A DNA stretch of 64,000 nt, taken from Nisaea acidiphila (lineage in GTDB: Bacteria > Pseudomonadota > Alphaproteobacteria > Thalassobaculales > Thalassobaculaceae). A program made the translations under genes and the position numbers. A model generated the notes under the pieces. The model was not told the DNA's origin. It ran no database searches and saw only the letters and a list, made by a program, of their open reading frames with translations. The stretch lies in assembly GCF_024662015.1 (NCBI RefSeq), contig NZ_CP102480.1:3590501-3654500 (forward strand). The letters run 5' to 3'. Shown one piece after another: positions 35,496-43,176 of this stretch; the first letter of the stretch is position 1, and each line of letters begins with the position of its first letter.

Positions 35496-37805
35496 ATGAC
35501 AGATCTGTTTTTTGAAAGTGAACCCGAAAAACCCGCCAACGGCGGTGGCGACAACCAGCCGTATTTCGACGGGTTGAACGAGCGCCAGGGGGAGGCCGTC
35601 CGAACCCTGGACGGGCCACTGTTGGTGCTGGCGGGGGCGGGGACCGGAAAGACTCGAGTCCTGACGACACGCCTCGCGCATCTGATCTCGACCGGGACGG
35701 CACGCCCCTGGAATGTGCTCGCGGTGACCTTCACCAACAAGGCGGCACGTGAGATGCGTGAGCGGGTCGCGGCCGTCATCGGGCCGATGGCGGAACAGGT
35801 CTGGCTCGGGACCTTTCACGCTCTCGGGGCAAGGATTCTCAGGCGTCACGCGGAACTGGTCGACCTCAGGCCGGACTTCACCATCCTCGATACCGACGAC
35901 CAGCAAAGGTTGTTAAAGCAGATTCTCCAGGCCGAGAACATTGACGACAAGAAGTGGCCGGCGCGGGCCATGATGGGAGTGATCCAGCGTTGGAAAGACC
36001 GTGGGCTGACGCCCGACAAGGTCGGACGGGGCGACGCCGGAGATCTTGCCGGCGGACGCCTGGTTGAGATCTACCGGCAGTACCAGGAGCGGCTCAAGAT
36101 CCTGAACGCGGTTGATTTCGGAGATCTTCTTCTGCTGACCGTGAACCTGTTTCAGAGCCATCCGGACGTACTCACGAAGTATCACGATCAGTTTACCCAC
36201 ATTCTGGTTGATGAATATCAGGACACCAACGTCGTCCAATATCTCTGGCTCAGGCTGCTCGCGCAGAAGAGCCGGAACATCTGCTGCGTCGGCGACGACG
36301 ACCAGTCGATCTATGGCTGGCGCGGCGCCGAGGTCGGTAACATCCTGAAATTCGAGAAGGATTTCCCCGGGGCGCAGATCATCCGGCTGGAGCAGAACTA
36401 TCGCTCCACTTCGCGAATCCTCGCTGCGGCGTCCGGCCTGATCGCCCATAATGAGGGACGGCTCGGAAAGACGCTCTGGACCGATGGTGCGGACGGCGAA
36501 AAGCTGGAGATTCGCGGGCTCTGGGATGGCGAATCGGAAGCGCGTCATGTCGGCGACGAGATCGAGTCTCTGCAGCGCAAGGGCGCGAAACTCTCGGAGA
36601 TCGCGGTGCTTGTGCGCGCCGGTTTCCAGACACGCGAGTTCGAAGAGCGCTTCCTGACCATCGGGCTGCCTTACCGGGTGGTCGGTGGGGCGCGCTTCTA
36701 CGAGCGCATGGAGACCCGCGACGCGTTGGCATATCTGCGGGTGGTGAACCAGCGGGACGACGATCTCGCTTTCGAGCGGATCGTCAACAAGCCGAAACGC
36801 GGGATCGGCGATGCCACGATGCAATCGGTGCATTATCTCGCGCGGAACGAGGGCATATCGCTCTATCGCGCCGCCGCGCGGATCGTCGAGACGGACGAAC
36901 TGAAGCCGGCCGCCAAACGAAAGCTGGCCGAGGTAGTCGAGAATTTCGAGCGCTGGCGATCCCTGGTCGAGGTTGAGGATCACAGCGACCTCGCTCGGAT
37001 CATCCTCGACGAATCCGGCTATACCGAGATGTGGCAGCGGGACAAATCGCCGGAAGCACCGGGCAGGCTTGAGAACCTGAAAGAGCTTTGCGGTGCGATG
37101 GAAGAGTTCGAGAATCTCGCCGGGTTCCTCGAGCATATCAGCCTCGTGATGGAAAACGCCGAGAGCGCGGACCAGGAGCAGGTCAGCATCATGACCCTGC
37201 ATGCGGCCAAGGGGCTCGAATTCAACGATGTGTTCCTGCCCGGCTGGGAGGACGGCATGTTTCCGAACCAGCGGGCGCTCGACGAGAGCGGTGCGGCGGG
37301 GCTGGAGGAGGAGCGGCGGCTCGCCTATGTCGGCCTGACACGGGCGCGCAAGGCGGTCCATATCAGCTTCGCGGCCAATCGCCGGGTCCATGGCATGTGG
37401 CAGAGCGCGGTGCCGTCCCGCTTCATCGAGGAACTGCCGGACGAGCATATCGAGCTCTCCAGCGAAACCGGTTTCCAGGGTTCGCGCTATGGCGGTTTCG
37501 GAGCGCAGTCCGGGGATGCGGATCTCTGGGGCGACGGTGGCTTTGGCTACGGTTCGGCTCAGTCCGGCCGGGGGCCGGGTTACGGCAGGCGCCGGGGCGA
37601 AAGCCGGGCCGGGCCGCCTTTGCTGGAAGGCAAAGGCTATGTCGTTGATCGCTCCTCGCCCCCCGGATTCGAAGTCGGCGAGCGGGTGTTCCATCAGAAG
37701 TTCGGGATGGGAACCGTGTCGAGCGTCGACGGGGATAAACTGCAGATCGCCTTCGACAAGGCAGGCAGCAAGAAGCTCGTCGCAAGTTTTGTGAGTAAGC
37801 CATGA
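35496..37805 (+). CDS. UvrD/PcrA-family ATP-dependent DNA helicase
   Basis: The ATG at 35496 gives 769 residues; a TTG three codons earlier is less likely. Superfamily I motifs run in order: Q motif LNERQGEAV, Walker A AGAGTGKTRVL (about 45), motif Ia VTFTNKAAREMRER, motif II ILVDEYQDTN, motif III GDDDQSIYGWRGA, motif IV LEQNYRS, motif V VSIMTLHAAKGLEFNDVFLPG and motif VI RLAYVGLTRARK. A Gly-rich linker and a C-terminal GERVFHQKFGMGTV Tudor-like segment are as in PcrA/UvrD. It unwinds DNA in repair and removes stalled proteins. prmA overlaps its stop by four bases. Confidence 0.95.
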   Translation: MTDLFFESEPEKPANGGGDNQPYFDGLNERQGEAVRTLDGPLLVLAGAGTGKTRVLTTRLAHLISTGTARPWNVLAVTFTNKAAREMRERVAAVIGPMAEQVWLGTFHALGARILRRHAELVDLRPDFTILDTDDQQRLLKQILQAENIDDKKWPARAMMGVIQRWKDRGLTPDKVGRGDAGDLAGGRLVEIYRQYQERLKILNAVDFGDLLLLTVNLFQSHPDVLTKYHDQFTHILVDEYQDTNVVQYLWLRLLAQKSRNICCVGDDDQSIYGWRGAEVGNILKFEKDFPGAQIIRLEQNYRSTSRILAAASGLIAHNEGRLGKTLWTDGADGEKLEIRGLWDGESEARHVGDEIESLQRKGAKLSEIAVLVRAGFQTREFEERFLTIGLPYRVVGGARFYERMETRDALAYLRVVNQRDDDLAFERIVNKPKRGIGDATMQSVHYLARNEGISLYRAAARIVETDELKPAAKRKLAEVVENFERWRSLVEVEDHSDLARIILDESGYTEMWQRDKSPEAPGRLENLKELCGAMEEFENLAGFLEHISLVMENAESADQEQVSIMTLHAAKGLEFNDVFLPGWEDGMFPNQRALDESGAAGLEEERRLAYVGLTRARKAVHISFAANRRVHGMWQSAVPSRFIEELPDEHIELSSETGFQGSRYGGFGAQSGDADLWGDGGFGYGSAQSGRGPGYGRRRGESRAGPPLLEGKGYVVDRSSPPGFEVGERVFHQKFGMGTVSSVDGDKLQIAFDKAGSKKLVASFVSKP

Positions 37806-38692
37806 AGCCGATTTGGCAGGTCTCGCTGGAGACCACGGCGGAGGCGGCGCTGCCGCTTTCGGACGTTCTGGAGCCGTTTGTCGAGGCGATTTCGGTCTTC
37901 GAGGAAGAAGACAGGGGTATCTGGATACTTAAAGGCGTCTCGACGGTGGAGCCGGACCGGGCTGAAATCGTGGCGGCGCTCTCGGTGGCCGCCGCAATCG
38001 AGGGAATGGCCCTTCCCGAAATCGAGGTCGCATTGTTGCCGGATACGGACTGGGTGCGGCTCAATCGCGAGTCCTTTCCGGCCATGCAATTCGGCCGCTT
38101 CCTGGTGCATGGATCGCACCTGCGCGGCAAGACGCCGAGGGCAGTGCTCAATATCGAGGTAGATGCGGCGCAGGCGTTCGGCTCCGGTTCGCACGGCACG
38201 ACGGAAGGCTGTCTCCGCGCGATCGGCCGGCTGGCGTGTGGCATGCGTCCGGCCAAGGTGCTGGATATGGGCTGCGGGTCGGGGATTCTCAGCATGGCGG
38301 CGGCCAGGATTTGGCCCGCCGCGGGAATCATGGCGGTCGATATCGACCCGGTCTCGGTTGCAACGACACGGGAGAACGCAATCGCCAACGGCGTTGCGGC
38401 CCGGGTTCGTGCGGAGGCCGGAAACGGTTATGCCGTCCTATCCAGGGTGTCGGCAGGGCATTACGATCTGATCCTGTCGAACATCCTGGCGCGGCCGCTC
38501 TGCCGGATGGCGCCTGACCTGACACGCTACCTGAAGCCCGGCGGCAGGGCGGTATTGTCGGGATTGCTCCATCACCAGACGGCTGCGGTCGTTTCCGCGC
38601 ACCGCGCCCAGGGACTGCGGCTTGTGCGCAAATGGCGCTATGGCGACTGGATGACGCTGCTGTTGGAAAAGAAAACCGGCGCGGTCTGGTGA
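37802..38692 (+). CDS. prmA: Ribosomal protein L11 methyltransferase
   Basis: A 296-residue protein: an N-terminal substrate-binding domain (about 1-100), then FGSGSHGTTEGCLRAIG, the SAM motif VLDMGCGSGILSMAAARIWP, VDIDPVSVATTRENAIANG and the DLILSNILARPL motif that marks PrmA. It trimethylates ribosomal protein L11. ATGA overlap with the helicase gene couples them. A strong hairpin follows. Confidence 0.93.
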   Translation: MKPIWQVSLETTAEAALPLSDVLEPFVEAISVFEEEDRGIWILKGVSTVEPDRAEIVAALSVAAAIEGMALPEIEVALLPDTDWVRLNRESFPAMQFGRFLVHGSHLRGKTPRAVLNIEVDAAQAFGSGSHGTTEGCLRAIGRLACGMRPAKVLDMGCGSGILSMAAARIWPAAGIMAVDIDPVSVATTRENAIANGVAARVRAEAGNGYAVLSRVSAGHYDLILSNILARPLCRMAPDLTRYLKPGGRAVLSGLLHHQTAAVVSAHRAQGLRLVRKWRYGDWMTLLLEKKTGAVW

Positions 38693-38728
38693 CCGCACCG
38701 GCAGAAACGTACTTCACTTAAGGGGACG

Positions 38729-38765
38729 CGGCGGTTCCGAACGGGAGGAATATTCGGAACCGCCG
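38729..38765. terminator. Hairpin between prmA and the DUF1127 gene
   Basis: A perfect 13-bp stem (CGGCGGTTCCGAA / TTCGGAACCGCCG) with an eleven-base loop between convergent genes. There is no clear T run on either side, but the stem is long. Confidence 0.65.
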
Positions 38766-38803
38766 GCATTCGAGCCTGGAAAGCCTCCTTGGGGGAGGGG
38801 GAG

Positions 38804-39256
38804 TTAGGCGGCTTCCCGGTGCTCGTCGGTGTTGGCGGCTTCGCCAGTGAAAACCGCCGGAATTTCTGCAACGGCCGCCATCGGAGCGATGATGGTCTTC
38901 GCGGCGACCGGCTCGGTCGTGCCTTCGGCCAGCTTGCGGGCGACATGGGCGATGTCGCTGCGATAGAGGCCGATATCGGCCAGCATGCGATCGTCGAGGG
39001 CGTTCAGCTCCGCCATGGTGCGGGAGGTGCGCAGGCGGTTGATCAGGGTCTTAAACATGGTCTTCGCTCCATTCACGAGAAGGGCGCCGATGTAGCGGTT
39101 CCACTCCTGACGGATCTGCATCTCAGCGGTGAAGAGGCTGTGTCGGCGGATCACTATCTCGTCGGGGTCGGCGACCCTGGCGACAAAGGGGCCCGCTTCC
39201 TGCACCTGCAGGCCGTCAAGGCGGTGGCTCAGCTTGTAGTAGTTCATCTTCGGCAT
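38804..39256 (-). CDS. DUF1127 domain protein with long N- and C-terminal extensions
   Basis: A 150-residue protein. The DUF1127 core lies at about 73-105, reading LINRLRTSRTMAELNALDDRMLADIGLYRSDI. Most DUF1127 proteins are 45-75 residues; here about 70 residues precede and 45 follow the core, the tail being Ala-rich. Small DUF1127 proteins act in phosphate, carbon or RNA metabolism and stress in Alphaproteobacteria. The start may be at 39256 or 39247. Upstream lie an inverted repeat and a CtrA-type box shared with the divergent aminopeptidase gene. Confidence 0.8.
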   Translation of the reverse strand: MPKMNYYKLSHRLDGLQVQEAGPFVARVADPDEIVIRRHSLFTAEMQIRQEWNRYIGALLVNGAKTMFKTLINRLRTSRTMAELNALDDRMLADIGLYRSDIAHVARKLAEGTTEPVAAKTIIAPMAAVAEIPAVFTGEAANTDEHREAA

Positions 39257-39348
39257 CCCAGAGGGGGTGGTTCATTCTGATGACGCAGATATAGATCCGT
39301 CCTTGACATAAGAGGAGCGATGTGTTTGCAGCGCAGTTATGCGTTTTG

Positions 39349-39375
39349 TGCATGGTATGTGATATTTGCCATGCA
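39349..39375. promoter_or_regulatory. Inverted repeat in the DUF1127/aminopeptidase control region
   Basis: TGCATGG (39349-39355) and CCATGCA (39369-39375) pair perfectly across a 13-base spacer in the divergent intergenic region. It could be a dimeric regulator site. Confidence 0.3.
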
Positions 39376-39380
39376 TCAGA

Positions 39381-39395
39381 TTAATTGCTCATTAA
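39381..39395. promoter_or_regulatory. Full CtrA-type binding site
   Basis: TTAA-TTGCTCA-TTAA matches the CtrA consensus TTAA-N7-TTAA exactly, followed by C. It lies 125 bases upstream of the DUF1127 start and 100 to 115 bases upstream of the aminopeptidase start. CtrA is the cell-cycle and motility regulator of Alphaproteobacteria. Confidence 0.5.
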
Positions 39396-39495
39396 CATTT
39401 CTTACCTGTCGGTCAAACTTCGCTCCCTTGTTCCGGCTCCTCCCGCTGCCTAATCTGGCTGTTATGGTCAGCGCATGACGGATGGGGAGCTTTGG

Positions 39496-41313
39496 ATGTC
39501 CGTAACGGACGGCGCCGCGGAGAGACTGGCGGCTTTTAGGTCTGCACTTGCGGAGGCCGGTGTCGACGGCATGATCGTGCCGCGGGCAGACGAGCATCAG
39601 AGCGAGTATCTACCCGCCTCGGCGGAACGCGTCGCCTGGCTAACCAGTTTTACGGGCTCCGCCGGGACCGCTGTCGTGCTGGCGGAGAAGGCAGCCGTCT
39701 TTACGGACGGTCGCTACAGCTTGCAGATCGAGACGCAGGTCGACGGCTCGCTCTATGAGCGTTTCAACACCGCGGACAAGGCGCCGTCGGACTGGGTAGG
39801 TGAGGAGCTGGAGTCCGGAGCCACTTTCGGCGTCGATCCCTGGCTTCATACCGACCGCCAGCTTGAGCGCATACGCAAAGCGGTCGAGAAGGCTGGCGCC
39901 AAACTGAAGCTTCTCGACGAAAATCCTCTTGATGTCGTTTGGAGTGATCGTCCCGAGCCGCCGGCCGAGCCGATGGTACCGCATCCGGCCGCCTATGCCG
40001 GAATGAGCTCGGAGGAGAAACGGGGGGAAATCGCCTCCAAGCTCGCGGACGCCAAGGTGGATGCACTGCTGGTCACCTCTGCGGAATCCATCGCCTGGCT
40101 GCTTAATGTCCGCGGCGAGGATGTGCAGAACACGCCGCTTTGCCTTTGCTTCGCCATTCTCGCGTCGGACGGCTCGGCCGAGCTTTTCGTCGATCCGCGC
40201 AAGATCGGCAATTCCGTGCGGGCTCATCTCGGCAACGCGGTTACGGTCCGGGCGCGCGAAGAGCTCGGCGAGGCGCTGGATGCTCTTGCGAGCGCCGGGA
40301 AAACCGTACGGATCGATCCGGAGAGCGCGCCCGCCTGGCCGATGGAGCGGATCCGGGCCGCCGGCGGGAACCTCGATACGGAAGCGGACCCGGTCATTCT
40401 GGCCAAGGCCGTGAAGAACGAGGTCGAGCTGGAAGGTGTGCGCGCCGCGCATTTCCGCGACGGTCTCGCCTATGCCCGCTTCCTCTGCTGGTTCGCGGCG
40501 CGCGCACATCAGGGTGGGCTCGACGAGATGACTCTGGTGGAGCGCCTGCACGGTTTCCGCGCCGAGCACGAGATGTTCCGCGGCCCGAGCTTCGACACCA
40601 TTTCCGGTGCGGGTCCGAACGGAGCCATCGTGCATTACCGGGTCACCGAGGAGAGCAATCGCGACTTAAATCCGGGCGAGATCTATCTGGTCGATTCCGG
40701 AGCGCAATATCTCGACGGGACGACGGACATCACCCGGACATTGTCGACCGGGGTCGTCGGCGAGGAGGAGCAGCGCTGCTTCACGCTGGTGCTGAAAGGC
40801 ATGATCGGGCTGTCGGAGGCGGTTTTCCCGGAGGGGACGACCGGCGGCCAGCTCGACGCGCTGGCGCGTCATCATCTTTGGGCGGCCGGCCTCGACTACG
40901 ATCATGGCACCGGCCACGGCGTCGGCGCCTATCTCGGCGTGCATGAGGGGCCGCAGCGGATATCCAAGTCCGGCGGCGGGGCGGAGCTGAAGCCGGGCAT
41001 GATCATTTCCAACGAGCCCGGCTATTACCGCGCCGGTGCCTTTGGGATTCGTATCGAAAATCTTGTCGTGGTCGAGGAACGCGAGATTGCCGGTGCCGAC
41101 CGGCCGATGCTCGGCTTCGAGACCTTGACGCTTGCGCCGATCGACCGGGCACTGATCGATCTCAATTTGCTGGACGACGGCGAGATCGCTTGGCTCGACG
41201 CCTACCATGGGCGGGTGCGGGACACGCTCGGGCCGGATCTCGATCCGGAAACCGCCGCCTGGCTGATCGACGCGACGGCGCCGCTCGCGGGCAGGGAAAA
41301 AGAACTGGCTTAA
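39496..41313 (+). CDS. Aminopeptidase P family (Xaa-Pro aminopeptidase), M24
   Basis: The ATG at 39496, six bases after GGGGAG, gives 605 residues; an in-frame ATG at 39475 has no such site. The N-terminal 310 residues hold two creatinase-like domains (GMIVPRADEHQSEYLPASAERVAWLTSFTGSAG opens the first). The C-terminal M24 metallopeptidase has all dimetal ligands: Asp in LVDSGAQYLDGTTDITR (two), His in HGTGHGVGAYLGVHEGP, Glu in SNEPGYY and Glu in RIENLVVVEE. It removes N-terminal residues before proline. The long two-domain N-terminus is the eukaryote-like XPNPEP1 form, common in this group. Confidence 0.93.
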   Translation: MSVTDGAAERLAAFRSALAEAGVDGMIVPRADEHQSEYLPASAERVAWLTSFTGSAGTAVVLAEKAAVFTDGRYSLQIETQVDGSLYERFNTADKAPSDWVGEELESGATFGVDPWLHTDRQLERIRKAVEKAGAKLKLLDENPLDVVWSDRPEPPAEPMVPHPAAYAGMSSEEKRGEIASKLADAKVDALLVTSAESIAWLLNVRGEDVQNTPLCLCFAILASDGSAELFVDPRKIGNSVRAHLGNAVTVRAREELGEALDALASAGKTVRIDPESAPAWPMERIRAAGGNLDTEADPVILAKAVKNEVELEGVRAAHFRDGLAYARFLCWFAARAHQGGLDEMTLVERLHGFRAEHEMFRGPSFDTISGAGPNGAIVHYRVTEESNRDLNPGEIYLVDSGAQYLDGTTDITRTLSTGVVGEEEQRCFTLVLKGMIGLSEAVFPEGTTGGQLDALARHHLWAAGLDYDHGTGHGVGAYLGVHEGPQRISKSGGGAELKPGMIISNEPGYYRAGAFGIRIENLVVVEEREIAGADRPMLGFETLTLAPIDRALIDLNLLDDGEIAWLDAYHGRVRDTLGPDLDPETAAWLIDATAPLAGREKELA

Positions 41314-41333
41314 GGGGCAGGAGGGGAGAAACG

Positions 41334-42122
41334 ATGGCCTACGAGACAATTCTCTACGAGGCGGTGGACGGCATCGCCCGGATCACGCTGAACCGTCCGG
41401 AAGCCGGGCACGCGGTCAACCTGGCGCTCGCGCACGAGCTTCTGGAAGCCTCGATCAATGCAAGCGAGGACCCGGACGTGCGCGCCGTGATCCTCGATGC
41501 GAGCGGGACCGTGTTCGGTTTTGGGGGGGACCTCAAGTATTTCGAATCCCAGAGCGACCGGATCGGCGCCTGCCTGAAGGAAACCACGGCCTATTTCCAT
41601 GCCGCGGTCTCCCGCCTGCACCGGTTGAACTCGCCGGTCGTGGTTGCCGTCCAGGGCATGGCCGCCGGGGCCGGGTTCAGCCTCTCGCTGATCGGGGATA
41701 TCGTGCTGGCGGCGAAATCCGCCCAGTTCAAGATGGCCTATACCGCGGCAGGGCTCTCGCCGGACGGCAGTTCGAGTTATTTCCTGCCCCGGGTTATCGG
41801 CATGCGCCGTGCCCAGGAGCTGATGCTGACCAACCGGACGCTCAGCGCCGAGGAAGCGCAGGACTGGGGGATCGTCACCCGGGTGGTCGAGGATGACGAC
41901 TTGGCCGAGGAGGTCACCAAGCTTGCCGCGAAATTCGCTGTCGGCCCGACCCGTGCCTATGGCGGTGTGAAGAGATTGCTCGCTTCCAGCTTCCAGCAAT
42001 CGGTCGAAGCGCAAATGGAGGACGAGACCCGCACAATTGCGGAACTTGCTCAGACAGAAGACGGCCGGGAGGGCCTCGACGCCTTCCTCAACAAGCGCAA
42101 ACCGGACTTCAAGGGACGCTGA
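41334..42122 (+). CDS. Enoyl-CoA hydratase/isomerase family protein
   Basis: The ATG at 41334 has a strong GGAGGGGAG site and gives 262 residues. The crotonase core reads ITLNRPEAGHAVNLALAHEL at the N-terminus, then the oxyanion-hole loops FGFGGDLKYF and VQGMAAGAGFSLSLIGDIVLAAKSAQFKMAY. Where a hydratase has two Glu, this protein shows GAGFSLSLIGD and AAGLSPDGSSSYFL: the second catalytic Glu position reads Asp in LSPDGS, as in several isomerase and hydrolase relatives. The exact reaction therefore stays open. It lies 20 bases after the aminopeptidase gene. Confidence 0.87.
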   Translation: MAYETILYEAVDGIARITLNRPEAGHAVNLALAHELLEASINASEDPDVRAVILDASGTVFGFGGDLKYFESQSDRIGACLKETTAYFHAAVSRLHRLNSPVVVAVQGMAAGAGFSLSLIGDIVLAAKSAQFKMAYTAAGLSPDGSSSYFLPRVIGMRRAQELMLTNRTLSAEEAQDWGIVTRVVEDDDLAEEVTKLAAKFAVGPTRAYGGVKRLLASSFQQSVEAQMEDETRTIAELAQTEDGREGLDAFLNKRKPDFKGR

Positions 42123-42141
42123 TACCGGAATCCGGAAATGA

Positions 42142-42171
42142 AAAACGGGCTCCGTTTCCGGAACCCGTTTT
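42142..42171 (+). terminator. Terminator after the enoyl-CoA hydratase gene
   Basis: AAAACGGG and CCCGTTTT pair perfectly, and a further four pairs form inside after one mismatch, 20 bases past the stop. The T run at the right foot fits intrinsic termination; A/T symmetry would also serve the minus-strand gene at 42209. Confidence 0.75.
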
Positions 42172-42208
42172 CAAGGGAGGGGGATTGTAAGGCTTTGGTG
42201 CGGGCTCG

Positions 42209-42289
42209 TCAGGCAACGATGGCGAGAACCAGCGTAAAGACGCCGATCGCGGCCATGTGGGACAAACCGACATAGTGGAAACTCGTCAT
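42209..42289 (-). CDS. Candidate 26-aa single-helix membrane peptide
   Basis: An ATG at 42287-42289 is preceded by AGGAGGTT five bases upstream, one of the best ribosome sites in the window. The 26 residues run MTSFHYVGLSHMAA and end in the hydrophobic IGVFTLVLAIVA, one membrane helix at most. The frame stays open upstream but without a ribosome site there. Its stop is about 40 bases from the hairpin at 42142, which could terminate it. Function is unknown; it has the shape of a small membrane regulator or a toxin-like peptide. Confidence 0.6.
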   Translation of the reverse strand: MTSFHYVGLSHMAAIGVFTLVLAIVA

Positions 42290-42633
42290 CGCAACCTCCT
42301 CGGTGGTTAGAGGCATCGAGCCCTTTGCTCTTTCGCCATTGCTGAAAAGACAGATAAGCGATCTACCGACGGGCGAGTAATCGAGAAATCTCAGGGTTGG
42401 TATGCGCTTGAGGCATGGCGATTGGCATGGTGTGGCCGTCTCGCGGGTAACTGTTCTGGAGTCCTTAGCTGGGCGGCTGTCTCCTGCGAGAATCGAAACG
42501 GACATCATTGCGCGAGTGCCAAGACAAGAATTGACCGCATAACGGAGGGGGCTCCCAGAGCTTAACGGGCGAACAAGATCGGGAAGTTTACCCGAACCTG
42601 TTGGGGCCTCGAGCCGAGGAAGCCCAGCCTAAG
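42290..42633. other. Interval between two candidate small genes
   Basis: No supported gene. The minus-strand frame of the 26-aa peptide runs on upstream to about 42508 but has a composition and no start signal that would support it. It may carry the promoter of the 26-aa gene. No repeat or hairpin of note. Confidence 0.4.
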
Positions 42634-42816
42634 TCATCCCCGAACTGCCAGGGCCGCATACAGAAGCGCCATGGGGCCATAAAGCTCCGGCTTGTCAGAA
42701 AGAAAGCAACTCGCACTGTGACAAACAAAAAGCCCGGAGTAGATAGCGCGGTGGCAGAAGGCCAGTACCATCAAACTCTGCAGCTTAATTCTAAGTCTCT
42801 TAAACCGCTCCAGCAT
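42634..42816 (-). CDS. Candidate 60-aa Cys-containing small membrane protein
   Basis: The ATG at 42814-42816 follows GAGAGGAACC with good spacing. The 60 residues start MLERFKRLRIKLQSL, a basic amphipathic stretch, then a hydrophobic segment with three Cys and two His (LMVLAFCHRAIYSGLFVCHSASCFL), then LYGPMALLYAALAV. Two helices are possible. An overlapping plus-strand frame (42601-42879) is less convincing because it has no ribosome site. Real or not depends on whether relatives exist. Confidence 0.4.
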   Translation of the reverse strand: MLERFKRLRIKLQSLMVLAFCHRAIYSGLFVCHSASCFLSDKPELYGPMALLYAALAVRG

Positions 42817-43176
42817 CGTGGTTCCTCTCAAGATGTAGAGCCAGGGCCTGGCAAGTGTTGTGGTCAGTCGACTGGGTAGTGAACAGCGTCTAGATCTGAT
42901 GCCATTCTCGTTCGTTGTGAGTGCTGCGGACAGGAAACGCGTCCTAAGCTTCGGAAACGCAGAAACGCCTGCGGAAACGAGAACCGGGCATGGGAAACGC
43001 GATGCGGCTTTTAGGACGGTCGGAATGGTCAGCGGAAGTAGGGGGCAGGTGTCGGCGTCAATCGGCCCGCACGGGTCTGTCGTTCACTCCTCTGCCCAAC
43101 TGTTCTGATCAGTGATTGGCTGTGCTAGGGCGAGTGACTTACTCTACGGATGAAGCGTCTAAGCTGGGGGCCGAAG
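42817..43176. other. Control region upstream of the AT-rich orphan
   Basis: No supported gene; an 82-codon plus-strand frame (42860-43108) has low-complexity composition and no ribosome site. It contains four GGAAACG copies at exactly 20-base steps (42933-42999). It lies between the divergent 60-aa candidate and the 287-aa orphan. Confidence 0.4.
42933..42999 (+). repeat. Four GGAAACG motifs in exact 20-bp register
   Basis: GGAAACG begins at 42933, 42953, 42973 and 42993, so each step is exactly 20 bases, two turns of B-DNA, putting every copy on the same face. A fifth partial copy, GAAACGC, sits at 42962. The intervening 13 bases are not conserved. This is the form of an array of protein sites (iteron-like or promoter-proximal) rather than a tandem duplication. 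Confidence 0.7.

Noticed and set aside
42601-42879. 92-codon plus-strand frame
   Set aside because: No ribosome site and low-complexity basic composition; the overlapping minus-strand 60-aa frame has a better start.
42933-42999. CRISPR array
   Set aside because: The shared unit is only seven bases, spacers of 13 bases are too short, and no cas gene is near.
42860-43108. 82-codon plus-strand frame over the phased repeat
   Set aside because: No ribosome site and no hydrophobic or domain-like pattern; the repeat is better explained as a protein-binding array.
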